Shown here: positions 36,741-46,976 of the stretch, one piece after another
How positions within the stretch are numbered: the stretch's first letter is position 1
How the letters are laid out: the number at the start of each line of letters is the position of its first letter
Origin: Nelumbo lutea
Lineage: Eukaryota > Streptophyta > Magnoliopsida > Proteales > Nelumbonaceae
Length of the DNA stretch: 64,000 bases
Reading direction: 5' to 3'
Assembly: GCA_022828595.1 (NCBI GenBank)
Contig: JAKGHH010000005.1
Span: 64,785,655 to 64,849,654, forward strand
Translations under genes and position numbers: made by a program
The notes under the pieces: model-generated
What the model saw: the letters and a program-made list of their open reading frames with translations, nothing else
The model's database searches: none
What the model was told of the DNA's origin: nothing

Positions 36741-37193
36741 CTACAGTAACCAAGAATCGACCGTGCAGATCGAAGATGATCCGACGGCCCACGTTTTCGC
36801 TGACCGCACGTCCCATAAGGTCGAGACGTGATTGGCGCACATCTTTCCGAAAAAAGTGAAACGTCAGCACACGTCTTTTTGAAACCGGCGTCACTTCAAC
36901 ACGCGTCTTTCCGAAACTGATGCGCCGCACGTCTCCCTGACAGTCGCTCGCACACGTACAGCAGTGGTACGCCTTTTTGAATGACCCGTTGTCACGTCCC
37001 AGCGGCGCGAATTTTTGAAATTTAAAACGTGCGCTGTCACAACCATTAGCATTCATGAATAGGCACGTTTCCATCCTTCTCGGAAACCGAAGAACCCTGG
37101 CAAAAGCAACTCGCGCAGTCAAGATTCGAAGGACGGGACAAATTCACCTACTACCTCGCGAAAGTCCCCGCACCATGGCAAGACCCTTGGCGC
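36741..37193. other. ACGT-rich regulatory-looking block upstream of the antisense gene
   Basis: Unlike the surrounding DNA this block is dense in ACGT cores (GACGTG, CACGTC, AACGTCAG) and has degenerate repeats of CACGTCTTTCCGAAA about 45 bp apart between 36837 and 36945. ACGT cores are bZIP sites. An open minus-strand frame at 36550-37122 crosses it, but it contains the TATA box and leader, so I do not call it a gene. Confidence 0.4.
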
Positions 37194-37206
37194 GAAGAGT
37201 GGGGGG
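37194..37206 (+). other. Polypurine tract
   Basis: GAAGAGTGGGGGG followed by CAAT lies directly before the TGATGA start of the 3' LTR. This is the primer for plus-strand DNA synthesis in LTR retrotransposons. Confidence 0.8.
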
Positions 37207-37210
37207 CAAT

Positions 37211-38064
37211 TGATGAAGGAAGATTTGGCCCGACCTCACTGTTATGCGACACGTGGCAGAAACAACAGCTTGGCAAAAGGGACCAAGCCTAAGGCGTGAA
37301 CAAGGGGACACCAGCGGACCGAACTCCCTACGGGGGTCCCGAACTCACACTTGGCCCAAAACCAGAGTAATTCGAACTGGCCAACTTTGTAACAGCTCGG
37401 GATACACCTCGCCGAACTGACCAACCTTGTAATAGCTCGGGATATACCTCGCCGAACTGGCCACCTTGTAACAGTTCGGGATACACCTCGCTGAACTGGC
37501 CAACCTTGTAACAGTTCGGGATACACCTCGTCGAACTGACTTGCCCTATAGATACCTCCGAGCTCAAGACTTCGCCTCGCTCAGCACTCTGCATCACCTT
37601 CTGGGCACCAAAACCAAACAAGTCGTACCATGCCTGACACTGAGGAAGTCCGTGCCCGAGGGCGCCGCACCTGACTGACTTGGGATCTGACGTTTGGCGT
37701 CCGCACTCTAAACGGCCACCTGCCACCGCCACTGACACCGCCATCTCCAGTTAGAGAGATGGTTAGGCTGTGACGATTCTGTCCCAGCAGAAAGGACGAC
37801 GGCCGAATTGACAAGCACAAGGGTAATCATACCCGACCTGACAAGGGCCTCAGAGCAAGTGCACGAAGTGATTATAAGAGCCCCCTGCCCCAACAAACGA
37901 GGTATGCAATTATCTTGCTTTTGAAGGATTCTAACTTGAGCTTCGGAGCCGCTACACCGGGTTCCCCCCCGGAGCTTCCTCATCTCCTCCGTTTCAGGTT
38001 CCCTGCTACCCCGTTCAGAAGCAAGGTCGTGGACAGCTAAGACCGGCCGGATCGCGCTCGATCA
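37211..38064 (+). repeat. 3' LTR, complete (854 bp)
   Basis: Runs from TGATGAAGG to GCTCGATCA and is followed by GGAAG. It carries the four 40-bp repeats, the TATA-like TATAGATA at 37547-37554, and near its end a CTTGAGCTTCGGAGCCG segment plus CGGGTTCCCCCCCGGAGC, a hairpin-like feature often seen in the R/U5 part of plant gypsy LTRs. Confidence 0.9.
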
Positions 38065-38069
38065 GGAAG
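38065..38069. repeat. 5-bp target site duplication, right copy
   Basis: GGAAG, identical to 31577-31581, marks the exact right edge of the insertion. Confidence 0.85.
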
Positions 38070-38521
38070 GGATAGATTGACCTGAAATTTTAGGGAAAGG
38101 GATATTTGAGATTGAGACCTGATCTTCGATGCCAATAGTTTGGATTGGCGGGCACTTGGCAACCTTCGGCAACGTTGGCCCGTGGGTGGCTCAGGCTCAC
38201 CCATGAGCGATGCTCTCTTCCAAACTGCATGAGCAATAATTGTTTTGCTCATGGGATAGCTTCACCAATGATTTGACGTGACTGATCAAAACTGAAGGTT
38301 GGAACCGCACATCATCCATAACAATTTCAACAAACAGAAATTGTTGGGTAACAAACAAGTTGCTAACAGTAGTGTGAATTTACCTGAAGCCATCGGAGAA
38401 GGTGGCCCTCTCTGAAACTCATAGTAGTTTAACAGACGAAACTAATAAATATTTGATAATAAAAAGTTAAACAGTACCTAAGATACAGTCCGTGAAGGCC
38501 AACTTGTGTTGGTGGGGTCTT
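38070..38521. other. Spacer and likely 3' UTR of the 126-codon gene
   Basis: No coding region was recognised. The part nearest 38521 would be the 3' UTR of the minus-strand gene. A 28-bp stretch flanked by an AG acceptor-like and a GTAAAT donor-like site near 38385-38415 was noted but not needed for the gene model. Confidence 0.4.
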
Positions 38522-38902
38522 TCATTCGAACTCAAGAACATCTACTTTGACCACACATGAAAACAAAAGCTTGAAAACAACTTCAAAAACAGAACAAGAA
38601 CTAGTACCAGCTGAGCGGCGGTCTTTTGCTTTCCTCTTCATCTTTTCCTTCGCCTTAACCCACTTCTTCGTTTTGTCTGCAACGGTTTCATTCTTGCAGA
38701 AAGTGTAACTTCTGAGGTATCTCTGCCTGCTTATAAAGCTATCGTGGACGCTTCGTCTTCCAGAAGAAGAGTTTTGCTCATTCATGCTAATAAGTTTCAA
38801 AAACTCTGCATCTGCTTGAGGCCATTGATAGAGCTTCATGAAACTTATTTTAATGGGGGGTTGGGCGTCGTCTAAACAGCCTGCAGCACAGCTTGAGTTC
38901 AT
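38522..38902 (-). CDS. Conserved-looking plant protein of unknown function, 126 aa
   Basis: A single-exon frame from ATG 38902 to the stop at 38522, with G at -3 of the start. The protein begins MNSSCAAGCLDD, has a motif-like stretch FMKLYQWPQADAEFLKLI at about 21-38, SRQRYLRSYTFCKNETV at about 58-74, and a Lys/Arg-rich block (KAKEKMKRKAKDRR) at about 83-96. The C-terminus is hydrophobic, ending LLFSCVVKVDVLEFE. The pattern resembles a small family of uncharacterised plant proteins with SFMKLYKWP and RSYTF motifs; I cannot name it. No signal peptide is evident; the basic block could be a nuclear signal. Composition is gene-like compared with the AT-rich surroundings. The retrotransposon right edge lies about 450 bp beyond its stop codon. 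Confidence 0.65.
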   Translation of the reverse strand: MNSSCAAGCLDDAQPPIKISFMKLYQWPQADAEFLKLISMNEQNSSSGRRSVHDSFISRQRYLRSYTFCKNETVADKTKKWVKAKEKMKRKAKDRRSAGTSSCSVFEVVFKLLFSCVVKVDVLEFE

Positions 38903-39060
38903 CTCTATCTCCGTCTCTCTGTGTCTCCCCTTCTTTCTCTCCCCGGGTACACCGTTAGAAGGAAGCCATGACTCAGACTCCAGCTCCTAGCAGAGCAAGA
39001 AGAGCTGCTCAAGCTTTGAATGGGATTCTTGCTTGAATATAAAGACAAATTGCACTCCAT
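38903..39060 (-). promoter_or_regulatory. Leader and core promoter of the 126-codon gene
   Basis: On the minus strand there is a TATA-like TTTATATTC near 39034-39042, about 135 bp before the ATG. A four-codon uORF (ATGGCTTCCTTCTAA) lies at 38969-38955. A GA-rich purine tract directly precedes the start codon. The start site is inferred only. Confidence 0.4.
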
Positions 39061-39144
39061 AAAAGTGAACCAGGGAAACCAGACGTACTCGGAAACGACA
39101 AAAGTACATTACAGAGTTAGAGTTTTATGTATTATTTATTAACT

Positions 39145-39178
<34 letters not shown>

Positions 39179-40548
39179 CAAATATATTTTTTTAAGTGTC
39201 TCAATTTTCTAAGGGATAAACACGTTAAAACAAACTCAGAAATTTTAATAAGCGTGATCACTCCCTTGTGTAGGATAATAATATATACAGTTTTCCTATA
39301 ATTAAATCACCTAATAAACGAGTTTAACAAAATCACAAAAAATGTAAAAGGTAAAATATTAAGTAAAGACAGTAGCATTGATATAGCAAATCAATTACAA
39401 TTGTTGTTGTTATTAATAAATTAAATTAAACTTTCTTTGGTTATACCTAATAAGAAAACCAGGACAAAAGCAACGTGGAATAAGACAAGCAAACTTGTGA
39501 ATGGGGGACAAAGTTGTATACATTCTCGATGCAGAATCAGAAATGAGAAATTCGGTAGAGCCTGATTTTAGTATATATGCAACTTGGGTGCGGGGGATGT
39601 AGATAAAAAAAACAAGTGAAAATTTTTTCAAATATTATAATTTTCTTCTTTAACTTGGATGGCAGAGAATCTTTGGCACTTTCTATGGTTTTGTCTGATT
39701 GTGGTGTTCGGTACCTTTACAAGCAGCTTTTGTCTCTTTTTATTTTATACAAGTCCTTGATTGCCTGTTATTTTCTGAAGCGCATAGAATTGCATATATG
39801 GTACACGTTCTAAGATTTTTAGGACTGTAATTGGCATTCGATCTCATCCTGCGAATTCGAATTTGAATTTGATCCATTAAGGCCTAAGCTGATGATTCAA
39901 ATTAAATTCGAAGAGTTGAACAATGATTCAAAATAGGAGGTCAGTACTGTCTTTCCGATGACATCTTGTGAAGACACGTCTACATACCATCGATATCCTC
40001 CGAGGCTTCAACCTCCATTAATCGATGGCATTTCTTGTTTTCATGTACTGTTGAAGCTGTCATCAGTGATATGACAAAACATTTTTCTTCCCGTCCCATC
40101 AACATCTCATCTTACTTTTAAACGCTTTTTATCACGTAAAATATGAAAAAAAAACCTAAAGTTTCTGATAATCATAAAAATCTCCCTTCTATGATTGATA
40201 CATTAATATTTTTTAAATAACTATTTTACCCTTTTATGAGGAACAATTAATTAGAGGAAAAGAATATCCCCTAACTTTGCACTCAATTAAAATTGCTCCA
40301 AAAAAAAAATGAATCGCAATTTTGGAATTTAACCAAAACCATTTGGTAAGAATACAAAATTTATCATTACAAAACTAGTCATCTTTGAATTTTCATTAAC
40401 CATGTTTTTTTGTATTTACACTCTTTCCAAACGGATCCCAAGTCTCAACTACTAAAATTCTACACCAATAAGAAAAGAAGACATCAAAAGAGTCTAACAC
40501 TCAAAAATAATAAGATAGTAGAGCCCCATTGACAAATTTCTCTTCTTC
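39061..40548. other. Intergenic, no gene recognised
   Basis: AT-rich, with an (AT)n run at about 39147-39172. A stretch near 40140-40210 (CCTAAAGTTTCTGATAATCATAAAAATCTCCC) resembles the left end of the foldback at 46609 but has no partner. Confidence 0.55.
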
Positions 40549-40910
40549 TTTTTTTTTTTTTTTTTTGAAGGCCGGGGAGGTGAAATCCAATGATAAATGC
40601 TCAGGTTACAAGGTAATTAACAAGAAAAATAAAAGCAACACCAAGTAATTGACCAAACAGCACAGGTGAACAAAAGATAAGTAATGCTAAGCACTGGGAG
40701 AGGGAACAGACACACCGGAAGACATAAAACACCCAAAAAAGGAGAAGACAACTTTTTCCAGCAGTGATAGAACTGATCAGTCAAACTCCCGTATGAATGA
40801 AACATAAAAGCTCCAGAAGCCGGTAGCATACAGGGTTTAAGATGAGACAGACCAAGCAGGTCCTCCATCAAAAAAACAAACCACGAAAAATAAGGAAGAG
40901 AACATCCCAT
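40549..40910 (-). mobile_element. Probable LINE 3' end with poly(A)
   Basis: On the minus strand a T-rich, non-coding stretch ends in CACCTCCCCGGCCTTC followed by a run of about 18 A (T-run on the plus strand at 40549-40566). This is the usual look of a LINE 3' UTR plus poly(A) tail. No RT coding is attached. Confidence 0.4.
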
Positions 40911-41029
40911 GAATTAATGGCCAAAACAAAGAGCATGAGATCTAATGGCCATCGCACGAGGTGTGAAGAGCTTAAAGCTGAAATCAAGCACACTCTCCAA
41001 CACCATCACGTCGATCGAAGCTATATATA

Positions 41030-41460
41030 GATGAGGCCGGGGACCATGAATTTGAAGAAGATGAGTTGAATCCCAAGAACCAAGTGGTTAATACGGAGTC
41101 GGAGACTAAAGGTAAAGGTGACGGGGAATAGAGAACGAAGGAGGGGACAATGCTGAGGAGATGGAAGGAGAGGATGATGTCGCCATGGAGGAAGGAGAAG
41201 GTGAAAGAAGAAATGGAGAATTTATGAGCAGTAGATGCTACGGATGCAGTCCTTGTCTTCTCTCAAAGTAGCCTAGATCTCACCTCTAGCTGATAAGAGA
41301 AGAATGATTTTCAAGGCCTCTACTCTACAGATGGAGTGGGAAACTTTTGAGATGAACCTTCACCATGGTCAAATCCTAGCATGGAACGTTCCGGGTATGG
41401 GTAGCCGGGTTCGGCGTAGACATATAAAGCCTTTTGGGTTAGATTGCATAGTCCTAAATC
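41030..41460 (+). mobile_element. Possible L1-type LINE fragment around the ORF2 start
   Basis: A frame with stops reads HGQILAWNVPGMGSRVRRRH near 41360-41420, which resembles the AWNCRGMGS start of plant L1 endonuclease. The preceding 250 bp encode hydrophilic, Glu/Lys-rich sequence as in ORF1 tails. It breaks off at a T-rich simple repeat. Low confidence. Confidence 0.3.
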
Positions 41461-41465
41461 CTAAT

Positions 41466-41480
41466 TTTTTTTCTTTTTTC

Positions 41481-41511
<31 letters not shown>
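41466..41511. repeat. T-rich run followed by (GT)n
   Basis: A poly-T with a few C is followed by GTGTGTGTGTG. It may be a reversed poly(A) tail that seeded a microsatellite. Confidence 0.8.
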
Positions 41512-41512
<1 letters not shown>

Positions 41513-41761
41513 AACACGTGTTAACCCAACAAGAAGTAAAGCAAAATTATCAAGATGTTTAATTTTGATAAGCATTATGTTGTGGACCCGATAAGTTATG
41601 CGGGTGGACTGTGCTTACGTTGGAATAGTAAAGATATTAACGAAAGTATCATTTTAGCTAATGACATGCTTGCATCACGGACACATTTTACGTATGTCCG
41701 TCCGAATAAAGTAGAACAAATACCAATATGAGTTGCATTGAACAAGTGTCATCTTTCGGTC

Positions 41762-41997
41762 AATAGAATCGTAGGATTCTTTTAGGACGGAACCGGTATT
41801 ACTGGTTTTTGAAAAACTGGTAATTGAAACTGAATCTAAATCAGTTTAAATATATATAAAATATTATATTTTAATTAATAATAGAATCGTAGGATTCTTT
41901 TAGGACTGAACCGGTATTACTGGTTTTTGAAAAACTGGTAATTGAAACTGAATTGAAACCAGTTTAAATATATATAAAATGTTATATTTTAATTAAT
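41762..41997. repeat. Tandem duplication of a 118-bp unit
   Basis: AATAGAATCGTAGGATTCTT starts at 41762 and at 41880. The units differ at only about six positions. The unit carries ACCGGTATTACTGG and an AT-rich tail, related in style to the foldback at 16200-16745. The sequence continues into an A/T core and ends near 42170. Confidence 0.85.
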
Positions 41998-42179
41998 AAA
42001 TAATATATCATATATTGTAAAGATATATATATTTATATATAATGTATATTTATTAATTTATAATATATAAAAATATATATAATATATAATATATATAAAT
42101 ATATATAAAATATATGTATATCAGTCGGTTCGGTTTTTCAGTTTTTTTTCTTTTGCTCACCCCTAGTCATCTAGCATGA

Positions 42180-42650
42180 CGGGTCCGTGATTGAACCTGT
42201 ATATGGGTTGGGTTTGGTTTGGGCTTTGCCTATGTATTAATAGAATATATTTAGGGTCAAGCTCGAGCCCGAGCCTAGCGCTCATATAAAACCTGAAGCC
42301 TAGGCCCAAGATCGAGTCTGGCCAGAAATTTGAAAATAAATTTCTTTTTCTTTTTTATTTAATAAAAATGATTTATTTATATTAAAAACCCTCAAAACTC
42401 AAAAACAATAAAAGATCTCACTATTACTTGAAGAAAGAGAAAAGAAACAAAGAAAAAATATTTTATATATTAAGCAAAATATGTTTTTAATTATTTAATA
42501 TATATAATCAACCTGATCCAAAAAAGGTCAAACCTAGTGTTTTAGGCCCGAACCTAACCCGACAGACCTAAAATAATGTCTAAACCCAACTTAGACCAGG
42601 CCAGTCTATCAAACTACCTGACCCATGAACAGGTCTATCCGTGGTGTCTC
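42180..42650. repeat. Non-coding repeat rich in GGGTTGGGTTTGG and GAGCCCGAGCC
   Basis: The left part (GGGTCCGTGATTGAACCTG, TGGGTTGGGTTTGG) and the right part (AAACCCAACTTAGACC, CTGACCCATGAACAGG) are roughly complementary, so this looks like a degenerate foldback around an A/T core. No gene seen. Confidence 0.35.
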
Positions 42651-42779
42651 ACTGGAGACTTCAATGCGTATAAGGCCAAAAATGATAAAAGCCATGGAAC
42701 TTTTAATAGGACACAAAGCTATGAGATTTCAAAACAACATTAATAACTGCAGATGAAAGCAAGAGGAATTAAAGTTACC

Positions 42780-43310
42780 TGCATTGTTTCCAAAAAGTTA
42801 AAAATAAATTGGAAGGATGGAGGGGTAGAACTCTATCAAGAGGGGGAAGACTTGTCTTGCTAAAAGCATTGGAAATATAACCCAATACCAAATGAGTATA
42901 TTCCAATTCCCCAAACAAATGATAAGGGAAATGGGATAAACTCCAACATTAATTCCTATGGGGGAACAAAAAGGATAAAATCCTCATTGCCTAGAAAAAT
43001 GGCAAATCGTTACCAGACTCCAAAAAATTGGTGGGAATTTGGAATGTAGTAATAATACTAACATAATGAAGTTAGATTGGAGGATATTACTAGATTTCCT
43101 ACATGTAAATATTTAAAAAATATAAATTTCCTACATGTAAGAGTAAAGAAGAAATGCTCTTGCGCTGGACCCGGCCGCATAGGTGTTTACAACCAAATAA
43201 AGAAAAAAAAAAAAAGTTTGATGTGGCAAATAGGAAATGGTAGGAGGTGCAAGTTATGGAAAGACAAATGGGTGGATAAACTACCCTATAGATACCATAA
43301 ATAATACCCA
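42780..43310 (+). pseudogene. Decayed LINE (L1-type) reverse transcriptase, C-terminal half
   Basis: Several frames must be joined. Pieces read WK.GRTLSRGGRLVLLKA near 42812-42870, then QYQMS.FQFPKQ, GNKKDKI, and finally LMWQIGNGRRCKLWKDKWVD at about 43219-43278. In plant L1 elements the order WKgr.LS.aGR..LiksV, a short FW.G..., and W.iG.G..i..W.D.W is the typical stretch after the RT palm. Stop codons and frameshifts are frequent; the copy is dead. Confidence 0.65.
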
Positions 43311-43569
43311 AAATACAATTGATATTGGGGAGGATGCAACATTAATAAGGGGGCATTCTTTTTCTGGATTTTAATTTTTAAGATACCAAAGTATTTATTC
43401 CAGTAATAATATAAGATGGTAAATAGGAAATTTTAATTACTAAATATGACTTGCTGAAAATTATTGAGTTTGGTAATTTATTCATTTAACTCGATCCAGT
43501 TTCCAACAAACCCTGGTTTATATGTTATATTAATCATTAACTAATATATTATTAATATTAGTGATTTTA

Positions 43570-44440
43570 TAATCACTAAGACCCTCAAAGAACACTCAGA
43601 CATTAGGATTAACATCATAGAAGCACATGCGAATAGCTTGCAATCGACCCTCATGCCGCGATGAACTTGCAACACACTGTCACCTCTGTGATAAACTTGC
43701 AATACACGAAGCAAAATCGCGATAAACCCGCGGTCCGCCAAGCCTAGTCAGTATCTGAACCTAAAGAAACCCCATAGGGACCCGTCCAAAGGACCCAAGC
43801 CCACCTGAGCGTGCGATGAAGATACACCCGCTACAACATGCGATGAACTTATAGCCCGCGAGCCCACTCTTGACGACGAGTTAGAAGGGACAGCAAGCCG
43901 AGCACATGGTGAGGCCCACGTGTGCCCAGACACACACGAACCCACGGCAGCAAAGAATCCTACAGGCTGCCACATGGAATCGGCAAAGTACCAACCATCA
44001 AATGATGATGTCACCATTGTCACATAAGATTAGTTATGATGCGCAAAAAGGTAGTAGCACACGTGAGTAATGAGGGATCTCGAGGATAAGGAAAGCCAAT
44101 CCCTAAGAAGATCCTCATGAAACACGTGGAGATACCCTAGTAATGAATCCAATAATTAACAGCGAATCAAATATTCCCTTCCCTAATACGGAGCAAATAT
44201 CTTCATCTCTTACCATTTAGGATCTTGGGATCTCCTCCATAAATAAGAATCATTCTCGTATCAAAGGTCATCCGATCCTGAGCAACCTATCACCTAGCAC
44301 CCCACAACACACTCTGAGTTCTCCCCATCTTCCCTGCATCCTCAACCCAAGAAAGGTCCTCGCTTCCCTGTTCATAAGACCCTTCTCTATCTTTCAAAGA
44401 GACCGCTCTTTACCCTATCCTTACCCTGCCTACACTAATT
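43570..44440. other. GC-richer island in the AT desert, possible solo or fragmentary LTR
   Basis: It holds degenerate GCGATGAACTTGCAACAC-like repeats (43655-43850), CACGTG motifs near 43917 and 44061, and a TATA-like CCATAAATAAG at about 44237 followed by a C/T-rich leader-like stretch. No coding frame stands out. About 50 bp around AAATAGGAAATTTTAATT...CTTGCTGAAAATTATTGA occurs on both sides (43425 and 44453). LTR identity is a guess. Confidence 0.35.
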
Positions 44441-45770
44441 ATATAACTTTGTAAATAGGAAATTTTAATTTATAGAAATTACTTGCTGAAAATTATTGAT
44501 TTTGTCACTTTAATTCCATGAAGTGTGTCTAAATTAATTATTGAAATAAATGATTATTGACAAATTAATAATTAATTAAATTATTAATTAATATAAACTT
44601 TATAATTAAAAACTATTGATAAATTTTCATTGGAAAATTTAATTCAATAAATATAAATTTATTTCATTTTAGATTTATATTATTTTTTATATTATCACTA
44701 ATTTTTTAGCAAAAAGTAGTTATTGATATTTTCAGTAATTTTGTTCAAATTATTAATAAAAAATATCGCTTCTGGTAATTTAATTTAGTGAAAGTTATAT
44801 TATAAAACTTTGAATTATTCAAATAAATAATTGGAAGTTTTAATAATTCCCATAAGTATTGGATAGTACATTTATAATTACCATACTTATTGGAACTATA
44901 TATATTTATGGGTTTGGGGGACGATTCCTGGGTAGAAATGGCAATGGGTGTGTTTGGAGGGTAAGGATCATACTCCTTGTCCCGACCCCAAGTTTTAAAT
45001 AATAATAATTAAAAACTTAATTAAGTAAATAAAGCAATTATAACAATTTAAATACTTAACAATAACAAATTAAGTAAATCTATTATATATATATTGTCAA
45101 GTTAGAGCCCTTCCCTTTCAAACAAGTGGCATCCTATTAAATCAAGAAATATGATTCAAAAAGTTGGTATTTTCACTCCTAACATTCTCAATAGACAGTT
45201 ATTTATTAGCTTAACGCATGTTTATTCATAAAATTTAATTAAACATGTGGCATCCTAAAATTTAATTAAACAACATCCCATAAGTATGCTCATCCACTCC
45301 TAAAAAACAGTACCTTTAGTCACAAACAAATTTTAATTTTAATTTTAATTAAGAGCCTTACGGTTCAAAAACTGATTGTGCATTAGAGTTATGTAAATTA
45401 CCAAAATTTAGTGTAATTAGAAAATCTATTATAACCACAATATCAGTAATTAAATACTGATAAGAATGTAAGAAAATAATCCTCACCGTTACTAATTAAA
45501 AACAATATTAATCTTTAATTAAATAATTAAATAAATATTACATTTTGATTAATCTTTAAATTTTCACAGTAAATATTTTAATTATAATAATTATTATGAT
45601 AATAAAATCATAAATTAAATACTTAATAATTACAATAATAATTAATTAACTAAATATTATAATACAAATTAAATAATCTTTAAAAAACAAAGGAATAATA
45701 ATAAAAAGTTAGACATTTTTTACTTAAACAAAATAAAATTTGTCAAAAAAACTAACCCCGTATTTAATAC
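44441..45770. other. Extremely AT-rich non-coding stretch
   Basis: Dominated by TTAATTAA-, AATAATAA- and AATTAATT-type words with no gene. The composition matches the 48.5-53.9 kb block. Confidence 0.7.
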
Positions 45771-45824
45771 GGGGTCATTCTCTAGTTATGTAAATGAAAA
45801 ACGGCAAAAGTAGGTCTCTTATCA

Positions 45825-45965
45825 TCAACCGCCCCAGGATCGGACACGGAACGAACTGTTAAGAGTTTTAACCTTTAAGATACCAAAGTTAGTAACGCCT
45901 CTGATGTCGCCAGTAACCTTAGCTCCGGGCAGAACGATGCCGGAAAAGACAACAACATCCGACAT
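45825..45965 (-). CDS. Short unidentified ORF (46 codons)
   Basis: The frame starts MSDVVVFSGIVLPGAKVTGD and ends SFRVRSWGG. It lies in a short stretch of balanced composition between AT-rich blocks. I do not recognise it; it may be an exon fragment or a chance frame. Confidence 0.15.
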   Translation of the reverse strand: MSDVVVFSGIVLPGAKVTGDIRGVTNFGILKVKTLNSSFRVRSWGG

Positions 45966-46608
45966 TGAATTTGAGATAATTCACCGGGGATCTCTGATTA
46001 TAATACCTAATTGGGAGTTGCTGGTTTTACTGATTTTCATTCAATTCCAACAGGCATGTCATGTTCGCTTGATGGCGTGTTTATTGGCATGTATTATTTG
46101 CCTGTAATTTAACAGAGAATCTTGTATTGACAACAATAGTATAAATTAATGTAGTGGAGTTTATTGGATGGATGGGCTAAAGCCCTTCACCTAATTATTT
46201 GTTCCGCTTCATTCATTTACGGGTAAATAAATTTGGTAATGGGTATCTTTTTTTTTATTGACCAGTTTTACAATGTTCTTTTTGCATTTATTAATAGGCC
46301 TCATGGTAAAATAAACTCTAATTTCTAACTTTATTGAGTAAATAAGTAATTTTCCCACTTGGGGGAAATTTTATAAAGAACAATGAGACAATTTTGCCCA
46401 TTTTTATATTAGTTTTTTTATGGGTAAAAATGCTATTCTATTATTTACCTAGAACTCCTGGAAATCAAAAGAACATGGGTGCACTTACCCGAATAAATTA
46501 CAAAAAGATAACAAACCAATAAGGCCATTTTAAGGGTAAAATATAAAAACCTTCCCTGAGGTTTTTGACAATCATAAAAACTTCCCCTGAAGTTTTATTT
46601 TAACAAAA

Positions 46609-46976
46609 ACGTCCCCTGTAATTTTGAAAAATCTTGCAGTTACCTCCCTTCCATCATTGTCCATCTAGAAAATGTTGGCTTAATGCATTAATTTTTTGAA
46701 AATACCTGGTTTACCCCTATGTCTAAATTCAAATGGAGATTTACTAAAATACTCCAAAAAAATTGCTTTTAATTTTTAACTAAAAAATCCTCAAGTCAGA
46801 TTAAAGAGTAAAGTATTTTAATTTTATAAACTCGTTACGATAAAGTGAAGTAGTAAGAGCAATTTTATAATTTCAAAGTCTCTATTCAGACAATACTGTT
46901 TTTTTCTTGATAATGAACTGAGATAATGATGGAAAAGGAGATAAATGTAGAATTTTCCAAAATTACAGGGATCGTT
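46609..46976. mobile_element. Foldback element with CCCTGTAATTTT arms
   Basis: Left arm 46609-46661 (ACGTCCCCTGTAATTTTGAA ... CTCCCTTCCATCATT) pairs with right arm 46920-46976 (on the other strand ACGATCCCTGTAATTTTGGA ... CTCCTTTTCCATCATT). Two further ACNTTCCCTGA-like blocks precede the left arm (46542-46600). Non-coding interior. Confidence 0.6.

Larger units (their letters stand above)
31582..38064 (+). mobile_element. Internally deleted Ty3/gypsy Tat-clade LTR retrotransposon
   Basis: The 6.48-kb element is bounded by LTRs beginning TGAT and ending ATCA and flanked by GGAAG duplications. Order: truncated 5' LTR, junction, connection/RNase H remnant, a second archaeal-type RNase H, zinc-binding plus DDE integrase, antisense spliced ORF, polypurine tract, 3' LTR. 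The second RNase H plus an additional ORF after integrase and no chromodomain are marks of the Tat lineage (Retand/Ogre type). PBS, gag, protease and RT are missing, and pol carries six nonsense codons and one frameshift, so it cannot move on its own. The two LTRs differ at roughly 25-30 of about 630 shared bases by eye, suggesting a moderately old insertion. Confidence 0.9.

Noticed and set aside
36550..37122. 190-codon minus-strand frame upstream of the antisense gene
   Set aside because: It spans the TATA box, leader and ACGT-rich block and has no recognisable domain; more likely regulatory DNA.
38385..38415. 28-bp micro-exon candidate with AG and GTAAAT flanks
   Set aside because: The 126-codon frame ends naturally without it, with a plausible C-terminus.
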